A stretch of DNA of 64,000 bases from Asticcacaulis solisilvae (GCF_017875235.1 NZ_JAGGMI010000009.1:62001-126000); one strand, 5' to 3'. Counted from the first letter of the stretch, positions 9,862-17,632 are shown. Translations and numbers: made by a program. Notes: generated from the letters alone by a model not told the origin.

Positions 9862-11982
9862 TCAGGTCGGACGGCCCTTGAAGGCGAGCAGTCTCAAGGC
9901 ATTTGCGGTCACAAGAACCGTTGCCCCCGTATCCGCAAGGATGGCCATCCACAATGTGGTCGTCCCCGTGAGGGTAGTCACAAGAAAGATGGCCTTGAGG
10001 CCCAACGCGAGTGCAATATTCTGCCAGATATTACCGATCGTCGCCTGCGAAAGTGAGACCAAGTCGGCGACGCCGGTGACGCGGTCCTTCAGCAAGGCGG
10101 CATCGGCCGTTTCCAGTGCCACGTCCGTGCCGCCGCCCATTGCGATTCCGACAGCGGCAGCGGCGAGGGCCGGGGCGTCATTGATACCGTCACCAACCAT
10201 CGCCACAGGCGCATTTTCACCAAGGCTACGAATGCGGTCAAGCTTTGCCTCCGGAAGAAGGCCAGCCTCGACTTCAATACCTAGCCCTTGGGCGATCGCC
10301 GAAGCCGTACGTGGATTATCGCCGGTCAGCATGACAGCGCGGATACCCTGAACACGCAGCCAAGTCAAAGCTGCAGCCGCGTCCTCGCGTGGCTCATCGC
10401 GAATGGCGATGAGACCTTCGATGATCTTGCCGGCAAAGACGACAACGACTGTCTTGCCGCCTTGCTCCAGCGCTTCGATCCGTGCCATGGCCTGAGGGGC
10501 TAAACCGGCTTTCTGGTCGGCATAGGTGGGGGAGCCCACGGTCACGAAACCGGATTTCAGGCGCGCCGTTACGCCTTTTCCAGCGATGACCTGACTGCCA
10601 CCGAATGTTATTGGTCGCGCAATTCCTCGCGCATCGGCAGCGCGAACAATGGCCTGTCCCAGCGGATGGCTGGCCTGGGCTTCGACGGCCGCGGCCCTGC
10701 CGAGCATTTCGTCCTCTTCGCCATCGAAGCAAACAACATCCGTAACCTGCGGCCGTCCGCGTGTCAGCGTCCCCGTTTTGTCGAAGGCGACCGAGCGTAC
10801 CTTACCCAAGGTTTCAAGCACCGCGCCGCCTTTGATCAGCAAGCCTTGCCGTGCGCCTGCCGCAAGGCCGGACGCAATGGCCGCTGGCGTCGAAATTACC
10901 AAAGCACATGGGCAGGCGATCAAGAGCGTCGCCAAGCCGCGATAGACCCACGTCTGCCAGTTTTCATCGAAAAGCACGGGGGGAACGACCATAACCAGAA
11001 ACGCCACAACCATCGCAGCCGGAGTGTACCACCGGCTGAAGCGGTCGATGAAGCGCGCCATGGGCGCTTTCGACTCCTGTGCTTCTTCTACCAGGTGGAC
11101 GATGCGCGCAATCGTGTTGTCTGCAGCCTTATGGGTAATGCGGACGCGCAGGGCGGCGTGGGCGTTGATACTGCCAGCATAGACCTGGGAATCAGGATGC
11201 TTCTTGACTGGTATCGATTCACCAGTCACCGGCGATTCGTCCAGTTCAGAGACGCCCTCGATAACAATCCCGTCGGACGGCACGCGATCCCCGGGGCGAA
11301 CGACCACGACATCGCCAACCTCCAACGCCTCAGCGGGAATCTCCTCGATTACCCCGCCACGTTCGCGCCGGGCGCTTCTCGGAATGAGATTGATCAGGGC
11401 TTCGATGCCGGCACGTGCCCGCCCAGCGGCGACCGCTTCCAGCAGTTCGCCTATGGCGAAGAGGAGAATGACGATTGTCGCTTCTTGGGCTTCGCCGATC
11501 AGGATGGCGCCAATGGCTGCCACCGACATCAGGGTTTCGATGGTGAAAGGCGACCCGGAGCGAGCCGCAGCCAAGGCGCGCTGCAATATGGGCATAACCG
11601 TGACGGCTGCAACAGCTGCAAATATCCAGAACGCGTGGACATGGAAGATTTGTGCCAGTCCATAGGCCAAGGCGATCAGGCCACCGGTTGCCAATACCAA
11701 TCTGGCTTTGGCCGATTGCCACCATGGCTTTGCATTCGCGACAGCGGGCAGGGCGATCGTCGTATCCACAATGGGCGACGTCAAAAAACCGAGCGCCCTG
11801 ATCTTGTCTTCGACGGCAGGCAACAGTGTTTGCGTTTCGTCCAATGAAAGGGACAGGGTTTCTTTCTGATAGGACACCGATATGTCGCTGGCACCCGGCA
11901 CGCGGATCAGGGCATTCTCGATCTTCAGGGCACAAGCGCCGCAATCCATGCCCTCGACTCGCAAACGCACGACAGTTGTCAT
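9862..11982 (-). CDS. zntA: Zn2+/Cd2+-exporting P1B-type ATPase with HMA domain
   Basis: A 706-residue metal-exporting ATPase, paralogous to the one at 5045-7033 but with an N-terminal HMA domain (GMDCGAC; cysteines 14 and 17) in place of a His-rich leader. It contains PVTGES, the membrane CPC motif (about residue 356), DKTGT (about 399), [13 protein letters not shown] and the terminal LADTGATVLVTANALRLL block, which fits the Zn/Cd/Pb subgroup. The gene lies behind a MerR-type promoter with a CadR/ZntR-like dyad (12015-12045) although no CadR/ZntR gene is present in the window. Two such pumps in 7 kb point to redundancy or different metal ranges. Confidence 0.95.
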   Translation of the reverse strand: MTTVVRLRVEGMDCGACALKIENALIRVPGASDISVSYQKETLSLSLDETQTLLPAVEDKIRALGFLTSPIVDTTIALPAVANAKPWWQSAKARLVLATGGLIALAYGLAQIFHVHAFWIFAAVAAVTVMPILQRALAAARSGSPFTIETLMSVAAIGAILIGEAQEATIVILLFAIGELLEAVAAGRARAGIEALINLIPRSARRERGGVIEEIPAEALEVGDVVVVRPGDRVPSDGIVIEGVSELDESPVTGESIPVKKHPDSQVYAGSINAHAALRVRITHKAADNTIARIVHLVEEAQESKAPMARFIDRFSRWYTPAAMVVAFLVMVVPPVLFDENWQTWVYRGLATLLIACPCALVISTPAAIASGLAAGARQGLLIKGGAVLETLGKVRSVAFDKTGTLTRGRPQVTDVVCFDGEEDEMLGRAAAVEAQASHPLGQAIVRAADARGIARPITFGGSQVIAGKGVTARLKSGFVTVGSPTYADQKAGLAPQAMARIEALEQGGKTVVVVFAGKIIEGLIAIRDEPREDAAAALTWLRVQGIRAVMLTGDNPRTASAIAQGLGIEVEAGLLPEAKLDRIRSLGENAPVAMVGDGINDAPALAAAAVGIAMGGGTDVALETADAALLKDRVTGVADLVSLSQATIGNIWQNIALALGLKAIFLVTTLTGTTTLWMAILADTGATVLVTANALRLLAFKGRPT

Positions 11983-12014
11983 ATGAGTTTCCTTGAAAGC
12001 AACCGCGGCACACC

Positions 12015-12045
12015 CAATTGAACCTCTCGGCCACTACAAGGTCAA
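12015..12045 (-). promoter_or_regulatory. MerR-type (CadR/ZntR-like) promoter of the second Zn/Cd ATPase
   Basis: Reading leftward: TTGACC (12045-12040), a spacer containing ACC...TAGTGGCC...GGT with imperfect dyad symmetry, and a weak -10 about 19-20 bases later. Long spacers and the TAGTGGCC core are typical of CadR/ZntR/PbrR sites. The cognate regulator would have to be elsewhere. The -10 match is poor, so this is tentative. Confidence 0.5.
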
Positions 12046-12266
12046 GAGATGTCCGCTATTGGGCGGATTTCACCAAATGGCAACTGTCTCAGTTTTATTT
12101 CCGCAAATGGCGCCTTAGTTCTGGCGGAGGCGCATATACGGCTTAACCCAAAAGGACGTGCCCCCCTTCGGGTGGCGACTCTTTCGACCGATCCTCGGCA
12201 AATTCCGCTGGGATCCGCCGTCAACGATCCGACAAGCACCCGCGCGATTTTTAACATCTCAAGTTT

Positions 12267-13247
12267 TCAGACCTGAAGGATCAGCTTGCCAATCGTCGCG
12301 CCGCTTTCCTGCGCGCGGTGCATGTCAGGAATTTCGTCCAGCCGATAAGTCTGCGCAATCTCATGCGTTAATTGCTTGCCTTCGAGCGCCGTATTGATCG
12401 CCTCGGCCGCAGCCTGATGCGCCGCCCGGTCCATGACGTACACCAAAACAAACCGGATGGTCGCATCGAGCATAATAAGCGACCAAAACGGGATCGCAGG
12501 CTCGGGCTTTTCATCTGAAGCGTAGGTGGCGATAACCCCGCGAGGGTTGAGGACCTGCATCACAAGATCCAGATTGGCCCCGAACGCGACATCGATGACG
12601 CGATCAACGCCGCGGGCCTGGCCGGTGAAATTGCGGATACCGGCCACAAGGTCATCGGTCTTGCGGTTGAGCACCAAGTCGGCGCCGGCGGCTTTTGCCG
12701 ATCGCGCCTGGGCATCGCGGCTGACCGTTGCTATCACACGAGCGCCGCCCAGCTTGGCAAACTGAATGGCGTAGCGGCCCACAGCGCCGGCGCCGCCTGT
12801 CACAAGAACAACTTGGTCTGTGACCGAGCCATCTGCAAAGACGCTGCGGTGTGCTGTCATGGCCGGCACGCCCAAACACGCACCTTCCTCGAACTTGACA
12901 TGATCGGGGAGGGGCTGAACTTGATGCGCGGGCAGGACGACGTATTCTGCCGCCGAACCGTGAGGGCGGCCCAACTGTGCTTCGTAAAACCAGACGCGCT
13001 GGCCGATGCGGTGTTCCAAGTCGGGCGATCCTGCGCCAATCACTTCACCGGCGCCATCCTGATGCGGAATGACCAGCGCGTACGCCATGGGCGATGGCCC
13101 GCCGCGATTCTTGGTGTCGGACGGGTTCACCCCCGATGCGCGGACCCGGACCAGCAGCTCGCCAGGGCCTGGCGTTGGGTCCGGTAGCTCTCCGACTTGC
13201 AGTACGTCTTTGGGATTTCCTTTGCGTGTATACCATGCAGCCTTCAT
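12267..13247 (-). CDS. Zinc-free MDR-family NADPH:quinone reductase-like enzyme
   Basis: A 326-residue medium-chain dehydrogenase/reductase. It begins MKAAWYTRKG and shows the GroES-like fold (GVNPSDTKNR, residues about 41-50), a cofactor Rossmann motif (VTGGAGAVGRYAIQFAK, about 148-164) and no catalytic-zinc cysteines, as in QOR/zeta-crystallin enzymes. These reduce quinones or enones with NADPH. I chose the ATG at 13247, with GGAG 7 bases upstream; the longer frame to 13436 runs through the operator. It is divergent from an HxlR regulator, the usual arrangement for electrophile-responsive reductases. Confidence 0.88.
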   Translation of the reverse strand: MKAAWYTRKGNPKDVLQVGELPDPTPGPGELLVRVRASGVNPSDTKNRGGPSPMAYALVIPHQDGAGEVIGAGSPDLEHRIGQRVWFYEAQLGRPHGSAAEYVVLPAHQVQPLPDHVKFEEGACLGVPAMTAHRSVFADGSVTDQVVLVTGGAGAVGRYAIQFAKLGGARVIATVSRDAQARSAKAAGADLVLNRKTDDLVAGIRNFTGQARGVDRVIDVAFGANLDLVMQVLNPRGVIATYASDEKPEPAIPFWSLIMLDATIRFVLVYVMDRAAHQAAAEAINTALEGKQLTHEIAQTYRLDEIPDMHRAQESGATIGKLILQV

Positions 13248-13330
13248 TGCCATTCTCCGCTTCGTGTCTTGACGTGCGACGCAGATGAACCCTAAAGACG
13301 ATCGGAGCAAGTACTGACAAATTGAACATG

Positions 13331-13350
13331 TACTATCATAAGTGATAGTA
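13331..13350. promoter_or_regulatory. HxlR-type operator palindrome
   Basis: Perfect 8-bp arms TACTATCA / TGATAGTA with a 4-base TAAG spacer lie between the divergent quinone reductase and HxlR genes, 17 bases before the regulator's ATG. Position and symmetry fit autoregulation plus control of the reductase gene. Confidence 0.75.
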
Positions 13351-13366
13351 TACTCGGAGTAGAGCC

Positions 13367-13741
13367 ATGGATATGCCATCCGAATTGAAGCCGCGTCGCC
13401 GCCCAGGCGGTCGCACGGGCTGCGCTGTGGAAGCAACGCTTTCGGTGATCGGCGGGGTGTGGAAACCGGTCTTGATGTTCCACTTGTTGAAGGGAAAGCT
13501 GCGGTTCAACGCGCTGTGCCGTCTTACGCCTAACGCAACGGCGCGCATGATCACCTTGCAACTGCGCGAGCTTGAAGCAGACGGCATCGTATTGCGCACC
13601 GTGTATCCCGAGGTGCCTCCCAAGGTCGAGTATGAACTGACGCCACTCGGGCAGAGCCTGAAGCCCGTGCTTCTTGCTATGCGAACTTGGGGGGCCGCAT
13701 ATCAGGAGCAGTTGGGTAAGACCATCGAACCCTGTGCTTAA
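13367..13741 (+). CDS. HxlR-family transcriptional regulator
   Basis: A 124-residue winged-helix regulator. Family features are the early cysteine (RTGCAVEATLSVIGGVWKP, residues about 17-35), LRFNALCRL, and the wing KVEYELTPLGQSL (about 85-97). In related proteins such as YodB, QorR or HypR the conserved N-terminal cysteine senses electrophiles or disulphide stress; here it is present at about residue 20. The gene is divergent from the quinone reductase with a palindrome between them, so it probably represses both until quinone or metal stress occurs. Confidence 0.9.
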   Translation: MDMPSELKPRRRPGGRTGCAVEATLSVIGGVWKPVLMFHLLKGKLRFNALCRLTPNATARMITLQLRELEADGIVLRTVYPEVPPKVEYELTPLGQSLKPVLLAMRTWGAAYQEQLGKTIEPCA

Positions 13742-13768
13742 TCCTCAGCGGCCTACAGACGGTTGATC

Positions 13769-13784
13769 TGGTAATATATTACCA
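13769..13784. promoter_or_regulatory. 16-bp perfect palindrome
   Basis: TGGTAATATATTACCA lies between the HxlR gene end and the TetR gene end, a place with no convincing downstream gene. It looks like a regulator site left over from a lost gene, or part of a bidirectional transcript end. Confidence 0.4.
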
Positions 13785-13917
13785 TCTCGCATAATAAACG
13801 TTATGGGAAATAGCTGGCAGACATCAATCGTTATTCGAGCGAACACACCCGCAAGGTTTACCGACAGCGCGTTTCGGAGACTGCGTCTTCCGCCGCGCCT
13901 TTCCGATGCGCCTCGCT

Positions 13918-14505
13918 CTACCGCGACGAGGACACGAAAGAGTTCAAGAGTGGTTGGATTGTTGCCATTACTGTTACGAGTTTCATTTTTCCGCCTCGCT
14001 GGAGCCACCAGTGCATAGCGCCCAGCAAAGCACTGACGATGACGGCCGCTTTCAAGCGAAGTGTTACGTTGTCTGGTTCTGGAGAAGAGTCGAGGATATT
14101 TGCCACCATGGGTGACAGTAGGTCGGTCATGACCTTAGCCGTCATTGTTCCCGCGTGCCCCGACGTGGTCGCCCGATAAATCCGAGCGTGGGCCTGCCCA
14201 TGCCGCAACAGCCCTTCAGCTAAAGTAGTCAGTTTTTCATTCGGCTTCGAAAAAGGCGCTTCGTTTAGGGCCGTTACCAAATCGTCCGAGAGTCGGCTAA
14301 ACCCTTTCCGAAACAAATCATCCTTGCAACTGAAGTGCTGATAAAAGGCCGACCGACCGACGTTCGCGTGGTCGCAAATGTCGGTGACGCTGATTTCGTC
14401 GTAGGGCTTGACGCCCAGCAACGCGATTAGTGCGCGTTGAAGGCTTTGCTTTGTTCTCGCAACACGGCGGTCCGGCTTTATGCTTTCCTTCGGCGGTTTC
14501 CGCAC
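13918..14505 (-). CDS. TetR-family transcriptional regulator
   Basis: A TetR repressor of about 195 residues. The helix-turn-helix is clear: ISVTDICDHANVGRSAFYQHF near residues 38-58. The C-terminal ligand domain is variable. GTG starts at 14526 or 14505 are possible; the latter has GAGGGA close upstream. The gene is divergent from a four-helix membrane protein gene, and a perfect 14-bp palindrome lies between the two, so it probably controls that gene and itself. The ligand is unknown. Confidence 0.88.
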   Translation of the reverse strand: MRKPPKESIKPDRRVARTKQSLQRALIALLGVKPYDEISVTDICDHANVGRSAFYQHFSCKDDLFRKGFSRLSDDLVTALNEAPFSKPNEKLTTLAEGLLRHGQAHARIYRATTSGHAGTMTAKVMTDLLSPMVANILDSSPEPDNVTLRLKAAVIVSALLGAMHWWLQRGGKMKLVTVMATIQPLLNSFVSSSR

Positions 14506-14590
14506 AACGGCACTCCCTCTGTCCACTATCGGCCGTACGCCAACCTGCTGTGCTTGCCGGTTCGCCTACCATCACGACATTAGCAGATAT

Positions 14591-14604
14591 CGCACACGTG
14601 TGCG
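14591..14604. promoter_or_regulatory. Putative TetR operator
   Basis: CGCACACGTGTGCG is a perfect 14-bp palindrome in the divergent region between the TetR gene and the membrane protein gene, 20 bases before the latter's ATG. Confidence 0.6.
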
Positions 14605-14623
14605 GGAACTCAGAGGTCCTTTG

Positions 14624-15265
14624 ATGCCACACGAGCATATTCTTTATATCCCATTTGTACTTCTGACCGGATTTATCACGGGAGTAATTTTTGGCCGAAG
14701 GAAGCGTGACGCTTCCGACACAACGAGACCGGCCCCTTCGCCAGGGAAAAACGGGTTGTTCTTTATATTGACCTTCGTTGCTTTCGTTATAGCTTTTGCC
14801 GGAACGCACGTAGTCGCCATTCCGGGGGGCATGAAGGCCGTCTCCATCGCCGCTGGGAATGCAGAACTATTTGATCAGCACCCAAGTTTTACGGCTTCAG
14901 AAGTTCAATCTCGCATCGAGGCATTCGGCCCGCAAGGCCGGATGCAATACCGGATCATGACGTTTACGAGTGACGTCATCTTCCCAGCGACAATGCTAGC
15001 ATTCTTGATCATGCTCGGCCGCGCGATCACGAGCGGGCGTCATCAAAGCGTGTGGAAAACTGCCCTTGTTGCATTGCCGATTGCTTGGTTTCTCGCTGAC
15101 ATGATCGAGAACGCCGCAATCTTCTTAGTAATTTCGGCTTTTCCTGCAAGAAGTATGATGGCGGGAGCCTTGGGCTATATCACGGTTTTAAAGTTCAGCC
15201 TGTTGTTTGCCAGCTTGGGCGCAACTGCGATAGCGGGTTCGGGTCTCAGCCGATGGGCCAAATAG
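14624..15265 (+). CDS. Four-helix membrane protein of unknown function
   Basis: A 213-residue protein with four or five predicted membrane helices (about residues 8-25, 48-68, 120-140, 155-180, 190-208) and a middle soluble part containing QGRMQYRIMTFTSDVIFP. I do not recognise the family. I chose the ATG at 14624 because the first helix follows it directly; the longer frame from 14480 overlaps the divergent TetR gene. Its expression is probably controlled by that TetR protein. Nothing ties it directly to metals beyond the neighbourhood. Confidence 0.75.
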   Translation: MPHEHILYIPFVLLTGFITGVIFGRRKRDASDTTRPAPSPGKNGLFFILTFVAFVIAFAGTHVVAIPGGMKAVSIAAGNAELFDQHPSFTASEVQSRIEAFGPQGRMQYRIMTFTSDVIFPATMLAFLIMLGRAITSGRHQSVWKTALVALPIAWFLADMIENAAIFLVISAFPARSMMAGALGYITVLKFSLLFASLGATAIAGSGLSRWAK

Positions 15266-15293
15266 CATACAGCATAAGAGACTGAACTTGCAC

Positions 15294-15320
15294 GAAAATG
15301 CCCGCGCGGTTCCCCGCGCG
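15294..15320 (-). terminator. Intrinsic terminator of Cys-rich cassette 2
   Basis: Read leftward: perfect 7-bp GC arms CGCGCGG / CCGCGCG with a 4-base loop (15303-15320), followed by GGCATTTTCG. It is very similar in its tail to the terminator of cassette 1. Confidence 0.7.
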
Positions 15321-15348
15321 AGCACATGTTATTCAGCTGGGTAAAGGC

Positions 15349-15537
15349 CTAGTGGTTGGAATGACCTTCGTGGGAAGGCCCTTTGCTGTCGGCTTTGTCT
15401 TTGTCGCAGCAGCAGCACTTTTCCATAGCTTCACAGCACTTTTTGACCGCTTCGTTCACGGCTTCCGGAGCCGCTGCATAGCCAGCGCCGGCAGAGAAAA
15501 GTGCGATGAACGCGGTAGTTGCGATGATACGCTTCAT
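15349..15537 (-). CDS. Very small exported Cys-rich (metallothionein-like) protein, cassette copy 2, gene B
   Basis: A 62-residue protein with a signal peptide (MKRIIATTAFIALFSAG...), then KKCCEAMEKCCCCDKDK and a His-containing tail (SHEGHSNH). It matches the protein at 9120-9281 in APEAV, CCEAM-KCCC and size. The ATG at 15537 has GGAG at a 6-base distance; the in-frame GTG/ATG further up is less likely. It lies last in a TetR - gene A - gene B operon and is probably a periplasmic metal-binding peptide. No named family is known to me. Confidence 0.75.
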   Translation of the reverse strand: MKRIIATTAFIALFSAGAGYAAAPEAVNEAVKKCCEAMEKCCCCDKDKADSKGPSHEGHSNH

Positions 15538-15591
15538 AACTGTCTCCAAGAGATCTGAATTTAAAAGGAATCGTTCTTCAGGCTTCCCTAT

Positions 15592-15906
15592 TCAGCGGGG
15601 CGGCGGCGCCAAAGGATCATAGGTGAGACCAGCGCGCAATTGACCCGCGATCCGATACTTAAGCGTGCGAAAGATCGGAACATAAGCCATGCCCAACGTA
15701 GTCGCAGCAACTACAGGGCACATCTGGCTACACACCTTTATCGTCGGACTCTTTTCCGGGCAGCACGGCATCTCAGATGTGCGCTCCAAAGAAACCGTGC
15801 CCTGATGGTGAGAACCAGGGGCGGCAGACGCGGGAGTCGCCACGCAGATAAGCATGGCAAGCATTCCAATCATCAATGAGATAGCTTTGACCGGAAGCAT
15901 TCGCAT
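15592..15906 (-). CDS. Exported Cys-rich protein, cassette copy 2, gene A
   Basis: A 104-residue protein with a signal peptide (residues 1-28, PASAAP), two His (GSHHQG), then MPCCPE, a KVCSQMCPVV segment and the C-terminal LTYDPLAPPPR. It is the paralogue of the gene at 8753-9070: cysteine spacing and both ends agree while the rest has diverged. The start lies 9 bases after the TetR stop, and gene B follows 54 bases later. Probable role is periplasmic metal binding or sensing, inferred from cysteine pattern and neighbours. Confidence 0.75.
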   Translation of the reverse strand: MRMLPVKAISLMIGMLAMLICVATPASAAPGSHHQGTVSLERTSEMPCCPEKSPTIKVCSQMCPVVAATTLGMAYVPIFRTLKYRIAGQLRAGLTYDPLAPPPR

Positions 15907-15915
15907 TATACTAGA

Positions 15916-16524
15916 TTAACCGCCGCGCCCGGTCGGCGCAATGCCCCTTGCAATGAAGTGCCGAAATGCCGCATCGATCTCCTCAGGTTCGGTTTCTGCC
16001 CCGGTGTCTAGCCAGTCCGTCAGAACTTCCATGAACGCGCCAACGATGATCGAAACAACCACCCGATTACTTTTGATAGCAGTCGACAGATAAGGGTCTG
16101 CCCTTACGAGATCGATAAGGATCTCGCGGATTGTCGCGAGCGCGACCGCGCCGCCGCCACCGCCACCGCCACCGCCACAGCCAATCATCGCTCTATACAC
16201 ATTTACATGCCTATACGCGTGATTGAAGAAGGCGCTGCTGAACGCAAGCGCCCCTCCTCCCCTCTCCCCGCTCATTTCCACCTTTGCACTCGCATCGACC
16301 AGCTCGCGCCTCAGGTGTTCGAGCCCAGCTCGTTTGAGCTCATCTTTTGAGTCATAGTGCAGGTAAAAGGTCGACCGCCCGACATTCGCTGCTTCGCATA
16401 TGTCCTGGATGCTCGTTCGCTCATACCCCTTTTCAACAATCAGTTTCATGAACGCATGCTGCAGCGCGCGGCGGGTCCTGGCGACCCGACGATCCATCGA
16501 ATGTTTTTCAAGATTTTTGGTCAC
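15916..16524 (-). CDS. TetR-family regulator with a polyglycine tract
   Basis: A 202-residue TetR repressor. The DNA-binding part is standard (TSIQDICEAANVGRSTFYLHY, residues about 38-57). In the ligand domain, at about residues 115-124, a run of nine glycines follows a cysteine (MIGCGGG...), encoded by a CCGCCA/CCACCG triplet repeat; this is unusual in a folded helical domain and could be a slipped repeat. The gene heads the operon with Cys-rich cassette 2 and is divergent from a membrane flavin reductase, so it probably controls both. Confidence 0.88.
   Translation of the reverse strand: MTKNLEKHSMDRRVARTRRALQHAFMKLIVEKGYERTSIQDICEAANVGRSTFYLHYDSKDELKRAGLEHLRRELVDASAKVEMSGERGGGALAFSSAFFNHAYRHVNVYRAMIGCGGGGGGGGGAVALATIREILIDLVRADPYLSTAIKSNRVVVSIIVGAFMEVLTDWLDTGAETEPEEIDAAFRHFIARGIAPTGRGG
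16147..16180. repeat. CCGCCA/CCACCG triplet microsatellite inside the TetR gene
   Basis: A near-perfect triplet repeat (CCGCCACCGCCACCG...) encoding the polyglycine tract on the minus strand. Such tracts change length by slippage in steps of three, which keeps the frame open. Confidence 0.8.
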
Positions 16525-16564
16525 GATTGTCCAATGTCAGAAAGCGGCGCCCTGATGTCCAGAA

Positions 16565-16580
16565 ACTGTTATTGAACAGT
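16565..16580. promoter_or_regulatory. Putative TetR operator
   Basis: Inverted repeat ACTGTT-ATTG-AACAGT between the TetR gene (leftward) and the flavin reductase gene (rightward). Perfect 6-bp arms and position in the divergent promoter support a TetR site. Confidence 0.5.
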
Positions 16581-16630
16581 CTGTCCATTATCTGGTTCAT
16601 TGTCCATCAAGTAAAAAGGGGCTGGACGCA

Positions 16631-17632
16631 ATGGACCACGAGAAGATGCGACGCCTGCACGGCGCAAAAGGCAGCCGGCCGACGATCGGCTACCGCATTG
16701 CGCTCAAGGCAATGACAGAGATCGCCGCCGAGACCTGGCAATTCGAGTTCGGCAAGCCTGATGGGTTTCAGTACAAAGCTGGACAACATGTTCGCATGAT
16801 CCTTCCGTCGGTCTCTGCAAATGCATCCGGCGGAAACACACGATTTTTGTCTTTTGCGAGCTCCCCGCATGAGCCCGACCTGGTATTTGCGGTTCGGATG
16901 CGGGAGACACTTTTCAAAATGGCGCTCTTGTCTCTAAAGCCGGGCGATGAAGTGATCGTCGAAATGCTCGTGAAGGCTCCAACCGCGGCATTTGGGTCCG
17001 ATATCGACTCCACTGACCCTCGCCTGTTTCTGGTCGGCGGCATTGGGATTGTTCCGGCCTATTCAATGATCAAAGCAATTTTGCACCAGACGCCGGACTG
17101 CGACCTTGTCCTCATCGCGTTGAACCGAACACCGAACGATGCCCCTTATCTCGAAGACTTACGATCAATGTCCAGCACGCAGCCGGGCTTGTCCTTTGTC
17201 CCTGTAATGACGCAAACAGCGGACTGGAATGGGGAGACTGGAAGGTTGACCTGGCAGCAGCTCCAACGGCTGGTGCCCAAACTCAAGGAGCGGAGAGTAT
17301 ATGTAGCCGGGCTGGAGGGTATGGTTCAGTCGGCGGTCCAGATGCTTCGGCGAGCAGGAGTACGAAATTCGCACATAGCGTCGGAGCAGTTTGGCGCGTT
17401 TTCCATGGAGAAAAACATGCATAAAAACCATTCGGGCCGGCGCGGCCTACTCCTGGTTATTGTCCTTGCAATCATCGGACTCCATTTGGCAGGCGTCGTT
17501 TATGTTTTCCGCACCGCTCTTTCTTCCCTGTCTCTGGATATGAGTTTTCTCACTGGGATCGGCTTAGCCGCCGCAGCGATCGTCCTGCTCAAATTCCTTG
17601 CCTTTCGATGGTTTGCAGCCCGGCATCGCTAA
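16631..17632 (+). CDS. FNR-type flavin oxidoreductase with C-terminal membrane anchor
   Basis: A 333-residue protein. Residues about 15-110 form an FAD-binding barrel (FQYKAGQHVRMIL, RFLSFASSP matching the RxYS-type flavin motif); residues 135-255 form the NAD(P)-binding half (VGGIGIVPAYSMI, the GG-G-P nucleotide motif). Beyond about residue 268 are two membrane helices. No iron-sulphur or haem domain is visible, so it would pass electrons from NAD(P)H to a membrane or periplasmic partner. It is divergent from a TetR gene that leads the Cys-rich cassette. The domain call is good; the partner is unknown. Confidence 0.85.
   Translation: MDHEKMRRLHGAKGSRPTIGYRIALKAMTEIAAETWQFEFGKPDGFQYKAGQHVRMILPSVSANASGGNTRFLSFASSPHEPDLVFAVRMRETLFKMALLSLKPGDEVIVEMLVKAPTAAFGSDIDSTDPRLFLVGGIGIVPAYSMIKAILHQTPDCDLVLIALNRTPNDAPYLEDLRSMSSTQPGLSFVPVMTQTADWNGETGRLTWQQLQRLVPKLKERRVYVAGLEGMVQSAVQMLRRAGVRNSHIASEQFGAFSMEKNMHKNHSGRRGLLLVIVLAIIGLHLAGVVYVFRTALSSLSLDMSFLTGIGLAAAAIVLLKFLAFRWFAARHR

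Noticed and set aside
10666-11847. 393-codon frame opposite the second Zn/Cd ATPase gene
   Set aside because: It is the antisense of a well-conserved ATPase gene, with Arg/His/Gly-rich composition and no family features.
12049-12276. 75-codon frame between the second Zn/Cd ATPase and the quinone reductase
   Set aside because: It overlaps the likely promoter of the ATPase and lacks a ribosome site or protein-like pattern.
13803-14018. 71-codon frame after the palindrome at 13769
   Set aside because: Most of it is antisense to the TetR gene and it resembles no protein.
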